Assembly (NCBI RefSeq): GCF_049310885.1
Contig: NZ_JBMDYO010000004.1
Coordinates: 124,001-188,000 of the forward strand
Origin: CAYZJV01 sp049310885
GTDB taxonomy: Bacteria; Spirochaetota; Spirochaetia; Sphaerochaetales; Sphaerochaetaceae
Length of the DNA stretch: 64,000 nucleotides
Direction of reading: 5' to 3'
In this document: in pieces, positions 27,350-37,200 of the stretch
How positions within the stretch are numbered: position 1 is the first letter of the stretch
Layout of the letters: every line of letters starts with the position of its first letter
Notes under the pieces: model-generated
Told to the model about the DNA's origin: nothing
Seen by the model: only the letters and a program-made list of their open reading frames with translations
The model's database searches: none
Made by a program: the position numbers and the translations under genes

Positions 27350-27835
27350 TTACATATCCTCCCATGCATATGCTAATTTAGCCTTGTGTATCTGGCTGTA
27401 AGGTATATGGTAAGTTTCCATGTGTTCCTTCGTATCTTCGACTGTAGCATCTGTCAATACTATAAGATTGTCTTGAACTTCGTCGATAATTCCCTCTACC
27501 CAGGAGCTTTTGAGACTATCGTATAGACGGCATCTCTTTCCTTGGAATAGCAGAAATTCATAGATATCTCTAAAATTTCTCTGGACTCCAGGGGTACTCA
27601 CCTCTAGATCAAGATGACGATCTCCCTGTAGTAGACTCAATCTAGGAAAAATAATCCGATGTGCTTTGGCACATTCATCAATTCCCGCTGTATGTTCTTC
27701 ATTGGTGATAGTAACCACCACATGTGTCGATTCGTGATGTTCATCCTTTCTAACATCCACCACCAACAATCCAATAGGATTGAGGACTGAGGATATTTCC
27801 TTGAATAACGCATCATTTCTTATACTGTCTTGCAC
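27350..27835 (-). CDS. rimP: Ribosome maturation factor RimP
   Basis: A 161-residue protein needed for 30S maturation. The family motifs DVRKDEHHESTHVVVTITNEE, a LDLEVSTPGVQRNFRD match to the classic EVSSPGxxRPL, and the C-terminal SH3-like domain (GKRCRLYDSLKSSWVEGII) are present. I chose GTG 27835: GGAG lies 5 bases upstream, and an upstream TTG reading would run through a terminator hairpin. It is the first gene of rimP-nusA-infB and is preceded by its own promoter and a probable attenuator. Confidence 0.9.
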   Translation of the reverse strand: MQDSIRNDALFKEISSVLNPIGLLVVDVRKDEHHESTHVVVTITNEEHTAGIDECAKAHRIIFPRLSLLQGDRHLDLEVSTPGVQRNFRDIYEFLLFQGKRCRLYDSLKSSWVEGIIDEVQDNLIVLTDATVEDTKEHMETYHIPYSQIHKAKLAYAWEDM

Positions 27836-27846
27836 CGTAACTCCAT

Positions 27847-27873
27847 AAAAAAGGGATCGGCCTCTGCGATCCC
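27847..27873 (-). terminator. Intrinsic terminator/attenuator in the rimP-nusA-infB leader
   Basis: On the minus strand, GGGATCG and CGATCCC pair perfectly (7 base pairs, loop CAGAGGC) and are followed by six Ts (27847-27852). It lies between a strong promoter at 27898-27926 and the rimP ribosome site at 27841-27844. This places it as a leader terminator rather than only an end for comF. Confidence 0.8.
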
Positions 27874-27897
27874 CAAAAATCAATACTAACTATCGAA

Positions 27898-27926
27898 AGA
27901 TTAATTCATTTGACGAGTATTGTCAA
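27898..27926 (-). promoter_or_regulatory. Sigma70-like promoter of the rimP-nusA-infB operon
   Basis: TTGACA (27921-27926, overlapping the comF stop codon), a 17-base spacer and TAATCT (27898-27903). The expected transcript starts about 20 bases before the terminator hairpin. The -35 box is a perfect consensus match. Confidence 0.75.
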
Positions 27927-28603
27927 TCCATCGTAATACAAAGACCAACTACCGGTAGGGCAATTGTTTGTTCTACGATTTCTACACAAGAGCGTATGGT
28001 TGCACCAGTGGTGCTCACATCATCTAAGACGACAATTACATCTCGTTTTTCGGGTAGGTGAAAATTTTTGACTACGTTAAAGCTATGTCGTGCTGATTCC
28101 ATTCTCTGGCTACGGTCCAGTTCCTTTTGTACACTTCTGCCCTCTTTTTGCAGCATTTTCACTACAGGAATCCCAAAGTTTTTTTCACATGATGAAGCTA
28201 CCAGCTCCATATGATCCCAACCATGGAGCGCTCTACTGCTTTTACTACAAGGAACAGGTACCAGAACCGGATTACCATAGTCCCTGGTAATATACGCAAG
28301 AGAGCTTTCCATGAGGTAAGCTATAGTGTGCGCGAGACGTTTAATCCCAACCTTCTTGAATCTTATAATCAGCTGTTTGCATTGCTGTGTATACGGGAAC
28401 AGATGGATCACCGTGGGGTTAGATTGGGTATGGAGACAGACGGATTGGTCATGCATCTGAGGTTTATGGCATACAGGGCAGACAGACGAATGTTCAAGAG
28501 GAAAAGCCAAAGCCATAATCTCATCAAGACAGCAATCACAGATCTCATGGTACAAGAGGGAGTATCGGTTGCACAATGGGCAATTTCCGAGCGAATAAAT
28601 CAT
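27923..28603 (-). CDS. ComF-family phosphoribosyltransferase-like protein
   Basis: A 226-residue protein of the ComF/GntX family. Two zinc-finger-like Cys clusters at the N terminus (CPLC with CDCC, then CPVC with a later C) precede a type I phosphoribosyltransferase fold with PRPP loop VIVVLDDVSTTGATI near residue 190. ComF in Bacillus acts in DNA uptake; many homologues have unknown roles, and no other competence gene is visible here. Its stop codon contains the -35 box of the rimP promoter. It lies 51 bases after mutS. Confidence 0.87.
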   Translation of the reverse strand: MIYSLGNCPLCNRYSLLYHEICDCCLDEIMALAFPLEHSSVCPVCHKPQMHDQSVCLHTQSNPTVIHLFPYTQQCKQLIIRFKKVGIKRLAHTIAYLMESSLAYITRDYGNPVLVPVPCSKSSRALHGWDHMELVASSCEKNFGIPVVKMLQKEGRSVQKELDRSQRMESARHSFNVVKNFHLPEKRDVIVVLDDVSTTGATIRSCVEIVEQTIALPVVGLCITMD

Positions 28604-28654
28604 GTCCTAGTAACGTCGGACATCACCTTTTAGCTTCTATTGCCTACATGCCAT

Positions 28655-31252
28655 CTATTCCAACTCATCCAAAAGTCTCTTCAGGTTTTCCACGAAATGC
28701 ATGGTATCCAATGGGGTGGATAGTTCCAATTGATAGGATCTGATCTGTTCTACTATAGGTTCGTACAGTAAATCGACAGGTTGACTAACACTGTCTCCAG
28801 TAAAGAGATCAAGTTGGGGACTGTTCCCTTTCAATGCATAGTCGGCGAAATGTTGTCGTTGGAAATCGGCGGCTTGCCTGACTACATGCGATGGTATTCC
28901 AGCCATCTTCGCGACATGGAGCCCGTAGGAACTGTTTGCAACTCCTGGTTGTATCTTCCTCAGGAATACGATATTCCTTCTGGTCTCAGCCACACTTGGT
29001 GTCAGCAATTGCATTCCGGTGGTATCCAACATAGTTAACTCATGGTAGTGGGTCGCAAAGAGTGTCTTTACCTTCATTTCAACCATGGTCCTCATTACTG
29101 CATAGGCGATAGACATCCCATCTTGAGTGCTAGTGCCGCGTCCTATTTCATCCATAATAGCCAAAGACCGTGAAGTCGCTGTACGTAAAATAAACGCGGC
29201 CTCTTGCATTTCAATCAAGAAAGTGGATTCTCCTCTCGCTAGGTTATCACTAGCTCCTACGCGGCAGAATAGCTTATCGATCAGGCCAATCCTTGCAGTT
29301 GTCGCAGGAACATAGGAACCGATCTGAGCCATGAGTACAATAAGCGCGTTTTGCCGAAGGTAAGTAGATTTTCCAGCCATATTAGGCCCAGTAATAAGGC
29401 AGAAACGCTCATTCTCCAGTCCCATTGATAAATCGTTAGCGACAAATTCTCCTTTGGGCAAGAATTGTTCAACAACCGGATGCCTACCCTCCTCAATATG
29501 AAGGAGATCGGTTTCAGTTAGTTCCGGCTTGGTATATCGATTACGATTCGCACAGTGTGCAAGGGATTGTAGACAATCTATGTTTGAGAAGAATTGTCCT
29601 AATCGCATGAGAGGAACATGCATTGCGGATGTCAGATCTAATATCTTTTCGTAAATAGTTCTCTCAAGAGTATCTGCTTGTTCTCCACTCGCCAAAATTT
29701 CTGTCTCTAAAGCAATGAGTCCATCGGTTGTATATCGTTCAGCATTAACCAAGGTTTGTTTTCTATAGAACCAATCGGGAATTTTGGCTCCATGGGTTTT
29801 GGGAATCTCGAGGTACTGTCCAATTATCTTATTATGGGAAAGTTTGATGGTGGGGATTTCCGTCTCTTCTTTCAATTTGGCTACATACGCTTGCAGACTC
29901 CTTGTTCCCGATTTCTGTAATTCACGAAGGTGGTCGAGTTGGGAGTCATATCCTTGAAGGATGACCTGTCCGGGAGAGAATGGTCCTTGTACATCCTCTC
30001 TAATGGATGAAAGAAGAGTCTCCATAAGATCCACCAAACTAGTCATCATGGCATCATCGACATGTTTGTCGAGAAGTGATCGGTAATATTCGGTATATTC
30101 GTTTGTAAGCTCGATGAATGAAGCGATCGATTGTCGTATGGCGACCAAATCTTGAGGATTCGCACGACGCATAGCAACACGTGAAGTGAGTCTCGAAAGA
30201 TCTCGTGTACTACCCAATAGAGAGCGAATACGCTGTCTTTCAGATTCATGTTGAAGGAACCATGTTACACGATCTTGTCTTTCTATGATATCGTCCATCA
30301 AAGTCAATGGGGAGGATATCCAACTTTTCAACAATCTGGCTCCGCCCGAGGTACATGTCATATCCAGGGTGGAGAAAAGTGTGCGATTGGCCCCACCCTC
30401 CTGAAGATTAGACAACAACTCCAGATTCTTTCTTGTTGATTCGTCTATTGAGAGGTGACGATCTTGATCTACTTTAGTGAAATCGACGATATGATCCAGG
30501 GAGGTTTTTGCAGTATCCTGTAAATACCGGAATAAAGCTCCTGCGGAAACCAATTCGATATCTAGTTCTTCAATACCGAACTGCTTGAGCGAAATTGATT
30601 CAGCATGGTTACGTAGGAGTTCAAATCCTTGGGATTTTGAAAAGTACCAAGGAGGAAGTCTGGTGACCATACAATCCATTTGTACAATAGTTGAAGAAAA
30701 AGTCTTATCGGAAAAATAATCATCTTCATTAACGATTATCTCACGAGGTAGGAGTTGTTCATAGAGAGCCCTGACCGACTCAAATCTCTCTTCCTTTTCA
30801 AATGAGAGCATGGAGAATATGCCATTAGACAGTTCACAATATGCGCAGGAGATCCGGTCATCTGTTATCGCCAATGCCATAAGGTGGTTATTGGAAGCTG
30901 CATCCAAGAACTCATCCTCGACTACCGTTCCAGGAGTGATAGTTTGCACCACCTCTCGCTTAGCGATAGACCGATTTGGACCTGGCATCTCTACTTGTTC
31001 GCAGACTGCAATTTTCTTTCCCTCATCCAATAGTCGTTTTATATAATTTTTCGCGGCATGGTACGGAATCCCACACATGGGAATTCCATTTCTAGCTGTG
31101 AGGGTAATATTGAGCAGGCGGGAGACCTCTTTCGCATCATCAAGAAACATCTCATAGAAGTCGCCTAACCGAAAAAACAACACCTCGTCCTGATGTTGGC
31201 TTTTCAGTTCGAGATACTGCTCCATCATCGGCGTAGTAGGTTTCGCTTCCAT
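28655..31252 (-). CDS. mutS: DNA mismatch repair protein MutS
   Basis: An 865-residue MutS. The mismatch-binding FYEMF motif (RLGDFYEMF) lies near residue 35, followed by the connector, lever and clamp domains. The ATPase has Walker A GPNMAGKSTYLRQ, the MDEIGRGTSTQDG Walker B/signature region and the ATHYHEL motif. I chose ATG 31252 (MEAKPTTPMMEQYLELK), which aligns with the usual MutS N terminus; a TTG 15 codons upstream would overlap bamA. No MutL is in the window. A Skp/OmpH gene, found between bamA and mutS in T. pallidum as I recall, is absent here. Confidence 0.96.
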   Translation of the reverse strand: MEAKPTTPMMEQYLELKSQHQDEVLFFRLGDFYEMFLDDAKEVSRLLNITLTARNGIPMCGIPYHAAKNYIKRLLDEGKKIAVCEQVEMPGPNRSIAKREVVQTITPGTVVEDEFLDAASNNHLMALAITDDRISCAYCELSNGIFSMLSFEKEERFESVRALYEQLLPREIIVNEDDYFSDKTFSSTIVQMDCMVTRLPPWYFSKSQGFELLRNHAESISLKQFGIEELDIELVSAGALFRYLQDTAKTSLDHIVDFTKVDQDRHLSIDESTRKNLELLSNLQEGGANRTLFSTLDMTCTSGGARLLKSWISSPLTLMDDIIERQDRVTWFLQHESERQRIRSLLGSTRDLSRLTSRVAMRRANPQDLVAIRQSIASFIELTNEYTEYYRSLLDKHVDDAMMTSLVDLMETLLSSIREDVQGPFSPGQVILQGYDSQLDHLRELQKSGTRSLQAYVAKLKEETEIPTIKLSHNKIIGQYLEIPKTHGAKIPDWFYRKQTLVNAERYTTDGLIALETEILASGEQADTLERTIYEKILDLTSAMHVPLMRLGQFFSNIDCLQSLAHCANRNRYTKPELTETDLLHIEEGRHPVVEQFLPKGEFVANDLSMGLENERFCLITGPNMAGKSTYLRQNALIVLMAQIGSYVPATTARIGLIDKLFCRVGASDNLARGESTFLIEMQEAAFILRTATSRSLAIMDEIGRGTSTQDGMSIAYAVMRTMVEMKVKTLFATHYHELTMLDTTGMQLLTPSVAETRRNIVFLRKIQPGVANSSYGLHVAKMAGIPSHVVRQAADFQRQHFADYALKGNSPQLDLFTGDSVSQPVDLLYEPIVEQIRSYQLELSTPLDTMHFVENLKRLLDELE

Positions 31253-31271
31253 TACGTGACTGTCGATCCTA

Positions 31272-34200
31272 TTAATAGATACTAGTCGTGATAGCAAGTA
31301 CCAATTTTAGTCCGCTAGCATCATTGTCTGGATTCCTAAAAATGGTTCCTCCATCCCATGCGAATGATCCACCATCTACCATAGTAGCGTTTTTTACCAG
31401 ATAAAGGCCGAGAGGGAATCCTGGAACTTTCAGTCTAATACCGATACCGGTAGCAAAATACCAATCGAGCGGACTAGTGAATGCTGTGGAAAGATCCCCA
31501 GAAGTTCCCGTAGCACTTACAAAAGCTTCTCCCCATAGTACGTTCTCGGCAATCTGGATACTGAATTCCACAGATGAATCCCAGAGGAATTCGAAATAGA
31601 ATTTAGGTGTAAATCCACGGGCTATAGTCATACCATCTATGTACAGATATTCGTATTTCGAAGCACTCATACCCTTTATCCAAGAGCTACCCCAATCATT
31701 TGGGTCTTCGGGATAGTATTGGTCGAACATGAATGAAGCAGTGGTATTGAAACTGATTACCCCAGGGGTCGGTTTCTCACCGGGAATTTCAAATACCTTG
31801 AGGAATGCTGACAAACTGGTTGATGTACGGATGTAGTTTGACAATCCTCCGAGTATACCACCGGCGTAGGTGGCACTTTGGCTTATCAAGTAGCCTTTCG
31901 TAGTATTATTTACCAGATCTCTTCCGTCCCATGAAATAGAAGCTCCAAGACGATTCGAGAATTTCCAGCTCTCTCCGTATTCTCCTATGAGGTAATCATA
32001 TGGTGTATAGATATCTATATCATAATATGCCCTATTGAGGGTCAATGCAGGACCTACCGATAATGACAATCTTCCAGCATCGAATACAAATGTATAACCG
32101 GTCGTATAACCTAAAGATACCTTGAGATACTCATATCCCATGAGATATTCGGAGTCCGGCGTCGGTTTACCGTCAGCATTCCAAGCTTCATAGCTGGTAT
32201 AGGGATACGGATAGGCTTTATTATCTCTAAGACGAGTATCAGGTGATCCATTTCCTAATTGCATACCATTCCCATAGGTACTGCGATTGAAGGAAAGATT
32301 GATAGCATTACTCCAACGTTTGTCCCTTACCCAAGCATCCCTAAAGCTAACCGTTGCTGTCTGAGAGTCTGGAGAGAGTTCAGTCATGATTTCCAAATCA
32401 CGACCAGTACCTCCAAGATTGGTATCTGACCAGGAAAGGAATCCACTGACGGGAAAGCCCTCGACATTACCGCCGAATGTAGCTCCGAAACCGATATTCA
32501 TCTGGTTTCCTTCAGTTACATCGTATGTTACGACTAAGGAGTTCTCTTTAGTTCCATAGCTGATAGAAGGTACGACATCGGTCAACAAACCGGTATTATA
32601 AAGGTTTTGGGCACTTTGCACATATTTAGCTTTGCTAAAGATGTCCCCTTCATTAATAGCCAATTCCCGTTCGAGTACGTATGGTTTGGTTTTTGTGAGT
32701 CCACGGATAATGACTTCTTCAACAGAGGCTTGGCCACGTTCAACTATTACAATCGTATAGGTGATACTCTTTGTTTCGGGATTTCGAGATTCCTGGATAT
32801 CAATCGTATTTTCGACATATCCCTCATTCCAATACAAATCAGCGACCTTGCTGATTTCAGATTGTACTTTAGAAATATCGAGAACACTGTCCTCTTTCAT
32901 GGTTAAAAGGGATTGGATCTCTTCATCACTATATACAGTATTTCCCTCTATCCCTATGCCTCCAAAAAACCACTGTTCTCCCTCTTCAATGACGAAAACT
33001 ACGCGAAGTTTCCTGATCCCCGTATCCTCTTCCGGGATGTCCTCTAACCTCACATCTACCACTTTAGCGTCGATATATCCATTCTGTTGGTATTTGAGAA
33101 GAATTGCTTGCGTATCTTCTCCAATCTTAGTCGCCACATAATTGCCTGAATTGAACAGTGATTGGACTTTCGATGAGATTGTTTTCTGGAGAACGGATGT
33201 ACCGATTTTTCCATTACCTTCGAACGCTAATTCGCCTATTTTCCACTGCCTTCCCTCTTCAACAGAATAAGTCAGATCAAGGTTGTTCGTCGATTCATCA
33301 ATCGTATAGGAAGAATCGATAGCTACGTCTGCATAGCCGCGTTCCAAATAGAGCGTTTTCAATGCTTCTGTTCCAGCATTTACCCTGCTCAATGAAAGGA
33401 ACTCTCCAGTTTCGATCGTAAGCTTGTCTTCGAGAACCTTTGATCGGATATTATTGTTACCGGAGAAACCAATCGATCTGATTACCGGTAACTCAGTGAA
33501 AGAGAATTCAATGAATAGTTCATTATTATTGGTTCCTCCCCTTCTAGCTTCAGCTTGGAAAACGCTGAATTTGAGCAGCTCATTGAATTTGCCTTCTATT
33601 TCACGATACAATGTCTGGGTAAAAGGTTTTCCAATATAAGGATAGGTGATATCGTCAAGAGTATCATTATCGACATTTCGCAATCCCTTATAGGTGAAAC
33701 CACGAATCGGTTTATTCAGGTACCATTCGTACTCGGTAATCTGGATGTTTACAGAAATTCCCTCTCCTGTAGCATCCGATTCATAGCTTGGCACGATATC
33801 GACTCTATCATATCCTTTTTCTGTATATAGTTGTCTAATATTGGAGGTGGCACGGTCGAGATCCTCAGTATCGAACATAGTATCTGTCTCAAGCTGTAGT
33901 CTAGCCATGATTTCTTCTGTAGACACGAATTTGTTTCCATTTATGGATATATTTGTCAGTTTTTGACGCTCTACAAATTCTATATAAACCATGGTCTTAT
34001 CAGTAGAATCGTCTACTCGTGCAGGGATTGAGACGACATCCATAAACCAACCGGTAGCAAGGAGTCTTTGTTCCATAGCGTCTATCGCTTTTTGGTCATA
34101 TGCTGTACCAACCAATGGATCGACCAAAGGGTCAACTTCGGAAGGTTCTACAGCTTGTAGATCGACATAGACAAATTCTTGGATAGGCTTACCTTCCCAC

Positions 34201-34286
34201 CAGGCTTCTAATACCGGTGTATCTGCTGCTACAACAGGCAGGAGGATAATGGACAACAGGATTGGAATGAATATCTTTCGCAGCAT
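31272..34286 (-). CDS. bamA: Outer-membrane assembly factor BamA with seven POTRA-like repeats
   Basis: A 1004-residue Omp85 protein that inserts beta-barrels in the outer membrane. A signal peptide (1-21, LLPVVAA) is followed by seven repeats with the POTRA pattern, at about 22-108, 109-187, 188-267, 268-346, 347-437, 438-518 and 519-594. Most end in an E-x-G/E-type strand and contain a helix with LY or Y-x-x-x-GY (LYTEKGYD, LYLERGYA, YQQNGYID, YWNEGYVE). The barrel (595-1004) opens with MNIGFGATFGG and contains DTNLGGTGRDLEI. Textbook BamA has five. It lies 11 bases after tamB and 19 before mutS. Confidence 0.93.
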   Translation of the reverse strand: MLRKIFIPILLSIILLPVVAADTPVLEAWWEGKPIQEFVYVDLQAVEPSEVDPLVDPLVGTAYDQKAIDAMEQRLLATGWFMDVVSIPARVDDSTDKTMVYIEFVERQKLTNISINGNKFVSTEEIMARLQLETDTMFDTEDLDRATSNIRQLYTEKGYDRVDIVPSYESDATGEGISVNIQITEYEWYLNKPIRGFTYKGLRNVDNDTLDDITYPYIGKPFTQTLYREIEGKFNELLKFSVFQAEARRGGTNNNELFIEFSFTELPVIRSIGFSGNNNIRSKVLEDKLTIETGEFLSLSRVNAGTEALKTLYLERGYADVAIDSSYTIDESTNNLDLTYSVEEGRQWKIGELAFEGNGKIGTSVLQKTISSKVQSLFNSGNYVATKIGEDTQAILLKYQQNGYIDAKVVDVRLEDIPEEDTGIRKLRVVFVIEEGEQWFFGGIGIEGNTVYSDEEIQSLLTMKEDSVLDISKVQSEISKVADLYWNEGYVENTIDIQESRNPETKSITYTIVIVERGQASVEEVIIRGLTKTKPYVLERELAINEGDIFSKAKYVQSAQNLYNTGLLTDVVPSISYGTKENSLVVTYDVTEGNQMNIGFGATFGGNVEGFPVSGFLSWSDTNLGGTGRDLEIMTELSPDSQTATVSFRDAWVRDKRWSNAINLSFNRSTYGNGMQLGNGSPDTRLRDNKAYPYPYTSYEAWNADGKPTPDSEYLMGYEYLKVSLGYTTGYTFVFDAGRLSLSVGPALTLNRAYYDIDIYTPYDYLIGEYGESWKFSNRLGASISWDGRDLVNNTTKGYLISQSATYAGGILGGLSNYIRTSTSLSAFLKVFEIPGEKPTPGVISFNTTASFMFDQYYPEDPNDWGSSWIKGMSASKYEYLYIDGMTIARGFTPKFYFEFLWDSSVEFSIQIAENVLWGEAFVSATGTSGDLSTAFTSPLDWYFATGIGIRLKVPGFPLGLYLVKNATMVDGGSFAWDGGTIFRNPDNDASGLKLVLAITTSIY

Positions 34287-34297
34287 GCGGACTCCTT

Positions 34298-37200
34298 TTA
34301 GAACTCAAAACGCTTTGTTATACTAAATCCCATAGTATCGAATAAATCGAAAACCGACAACTCATCCGGCTGTGTGAAGAAACTGAAGGTTGCAAGAGGA
34401 TTGGTCCACTCAACGCTCAACTCAGTATCTATTCTCAAATCATTTGCTAGGAATGAAATGGAATTCCCTCTGGAATCCTGTCTAAAATGGAGCATTCCTT
34501 GGAGATAGAAGTCTTCAAGAAGGTACTTGCCGATATACATTGTGGTATTGTCTAGGTATCTGGCAATTGGACTGACGGTGGTATCGGCGGTTACACCGGG
34601 AAGTGCTTCAAAAAGGATATTCTGGAGAAGATTTGTCCTGATGGTAAATACATCTAAACCTAGTGACTCCCTAATAATACTTGAGAAACCTAAAGAGACT
34701 GTGGTGTTCTGCAGAAGGCCTAATCGCGAGATGACATCGGTGGCTGCAGATGCAACAGCTACGACTGAAGTCAATCCGCTATCCCTTGCAGTCGAAGCAG
34801 AGACAATGTTTTGTCCAAGCAATTCCAGGATTTCATTCGTAGATCGCAAAGGTATCGATTCGAATCGCGGGTTTAAATCATCGAATCTTGCTTCCTGGAG
34901 TACCATATAGATATCGACTCTGGTACCATCAGGTTCGAATTCTCGTAAACGTGCTCGTAGATTGATTCTAGGCATGAAATCATCATCTAAAGCTGTGCTG
35001 GCGGATGGGAATCGAAGAGAACCTTCTGTAATATAGAAATTCTTTTGAACGTAGTAGATCTCGCCACTTCTAAATGCTAATTCTCCAGAAAAAGTTGTAG
35101 CCATTGAAGGGGCTTCTACCGTGATCCCAATCTTTTGGTCATCAGCAAAGGTAGCTCTAAGGATTGGAGACTCTTCATTCGGAAAAATGAAAGTGACATT
35201 CCGTCCAGTCCTGATCGTCATATCGATACTTGTCCTAGTTTTTGGCTTGAACCAATTTGGCAATTCTCCGACGCCGAAAGAGATCAGACCCTCTGAAACT
35301 GTCACATCGCCATACAAAGTCTCTTCAGTGGGCGTTCCTTCGATTGAAAAACTTCCGGCTGCCATAGCATTCACATTGACATCGACAGGTGGCGCAAGAG
35401 GTATCCATAGGGAAATGGGATCTTCAATTTCGAGTATATCTATTCGGTAATGTGGGAGTCCCCATTGTTCGAAGGTGAATTCCATCTGGATGGTACCTCT
35501 CGTACGCCTTCCAGAAGAGTGGACGGCCGAAACAGGAGATGCCGCTATTGTTGCTAAATTTTCTGAAATGGTAATTACAGGGTTCTTTAAGGAGAATAAT
35601 TCTCCAGGCGTCCAAAATGTTGAAACCTCAGCTGAGTTGGCAATAAGCGTACCATAATAATCGGGATTATCCATTGGTCCGTCAATGATGAGTGAACCTG
35701 TAGCCAAACTATCTCCAAATGTGAGGATCGGCTCAAGGAAAATTGCATTCAGATATTCAATATTGAACTCGATGCCATTCAGTTCCACATACATGTCATC
35801 TTTTTCAATTGTACCTTGAGCAAGTAATGGAATAGGAAATCCTTGTATCGCTCGTATATCGATTCGATGTGTGGAAAAATCGTAGGAGCCTTCAATGGTT
35901 CCGTTTTCGCCCATCTCAATGGAGATTTTTCCATCATCAAATGTGATGAAATGGGTTCCATCAGACCAAGGAATCGCTCCTAAGAGATTGACTTTGGTAT
36001 GATCTGCTTGGATGGTTGGTATGGAATCCCATGATGTCGGAATATTCTCGATCCAATCGAACAATGTATGTGCTTCGGGAAGATTGGTAGATAATGAGAT
36101 AGTCGCGGTTGTGGATCCATCTCTCCAGACTAGAGGTGAAAGAGAGGCGAATTGAGCCGATAAAAATGATTCTCCACCATAGGAGAATCTACCTTGGGGA
36201 ATTGTAACGGTAAAATCATTTTTTCTATAGAGGGCATTATCCATAAGAATACCCCAATCCTCAAGGTGTATATCGGAACGGATAGTACTGTTACGAGCAG
36301 TATTTTCCAATGTTACCGAAGCATGGCCTTGGGCTAGTTTGTCCAGATCGGTTTCTCCCACGAAAGAGAACTGTAAGAGCGTTTCCTCTGGGAAAAGAGC
36401 AAATCGACCTAGATCAAAACCCTCGATAGTAATCGTCCCACGGCTGATCATGCTATTACTTTCATCAGGGAGAAATGAGACCGCTAACCGCTCTTGTTCA
36501 TTAGAAAGATCCACAACCGCATAGAATTGATCAAGGCTACCGGTACTGAGTTCTAGAAGAGATTGGTTGCGTATATTCGCATAACCAGAAAGCACTCCTC
36601 TCTGATCGGCGTATACGACATCTTGGAAACGAACCTCCTGCGGGTCGGCATCGACTGAGAATGAGAAGGAGAATGGTTGGTTCTCTCTCCATGCAAGTCC
36701 ATCAATTTCCAGATTTTGAGAGGAGATCAGGAAAAGTTCTTCAGCCAGAGAAAAATCGGCAGCAAGAGAACCATTGATGATTCCTTGACCATAGAAGGGT
36801 TTTCCGCGGGAAGGTGGTAAGGGAAGATTTCGTGTATTCAGATCGAATGTAATATGTCCAGGAACCGATACAAAATCGAGAGCAGCTTCCAGATTATCTG
36901 ATATAAGGGTGAATAAACCTACGTCTTGTGCAAATTCGATGGAAACGGGATATGTAGCTCCTGGAACTGATAATACACCTTGTGCATTTACAGCTCCCTG
37001 GTCTGCCCAAGAAACATCTCCCGTGAAATCGGCTTCAGCGAACACAGGTGTGGTTATGCGATACTGATATCGTTGTTCAGCAGTCCTTTCAAAATCTGCA
37101 GTAACCATAGTATCGCCGCTTTCAACATCATTGATTTTTAAAGTACCCTCAGGTGCGATTCGGGTCCTTTCAATCGAACCGGTGTATGATAGACGATATC

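Noticed and set aside
27853..27873. Hairpin considered as only the comF terminator
   Set aside because: A near-consensus promoter at 27898-27926 lies between comF and the hairpin, so a leader terminator for rimP is the better reading.
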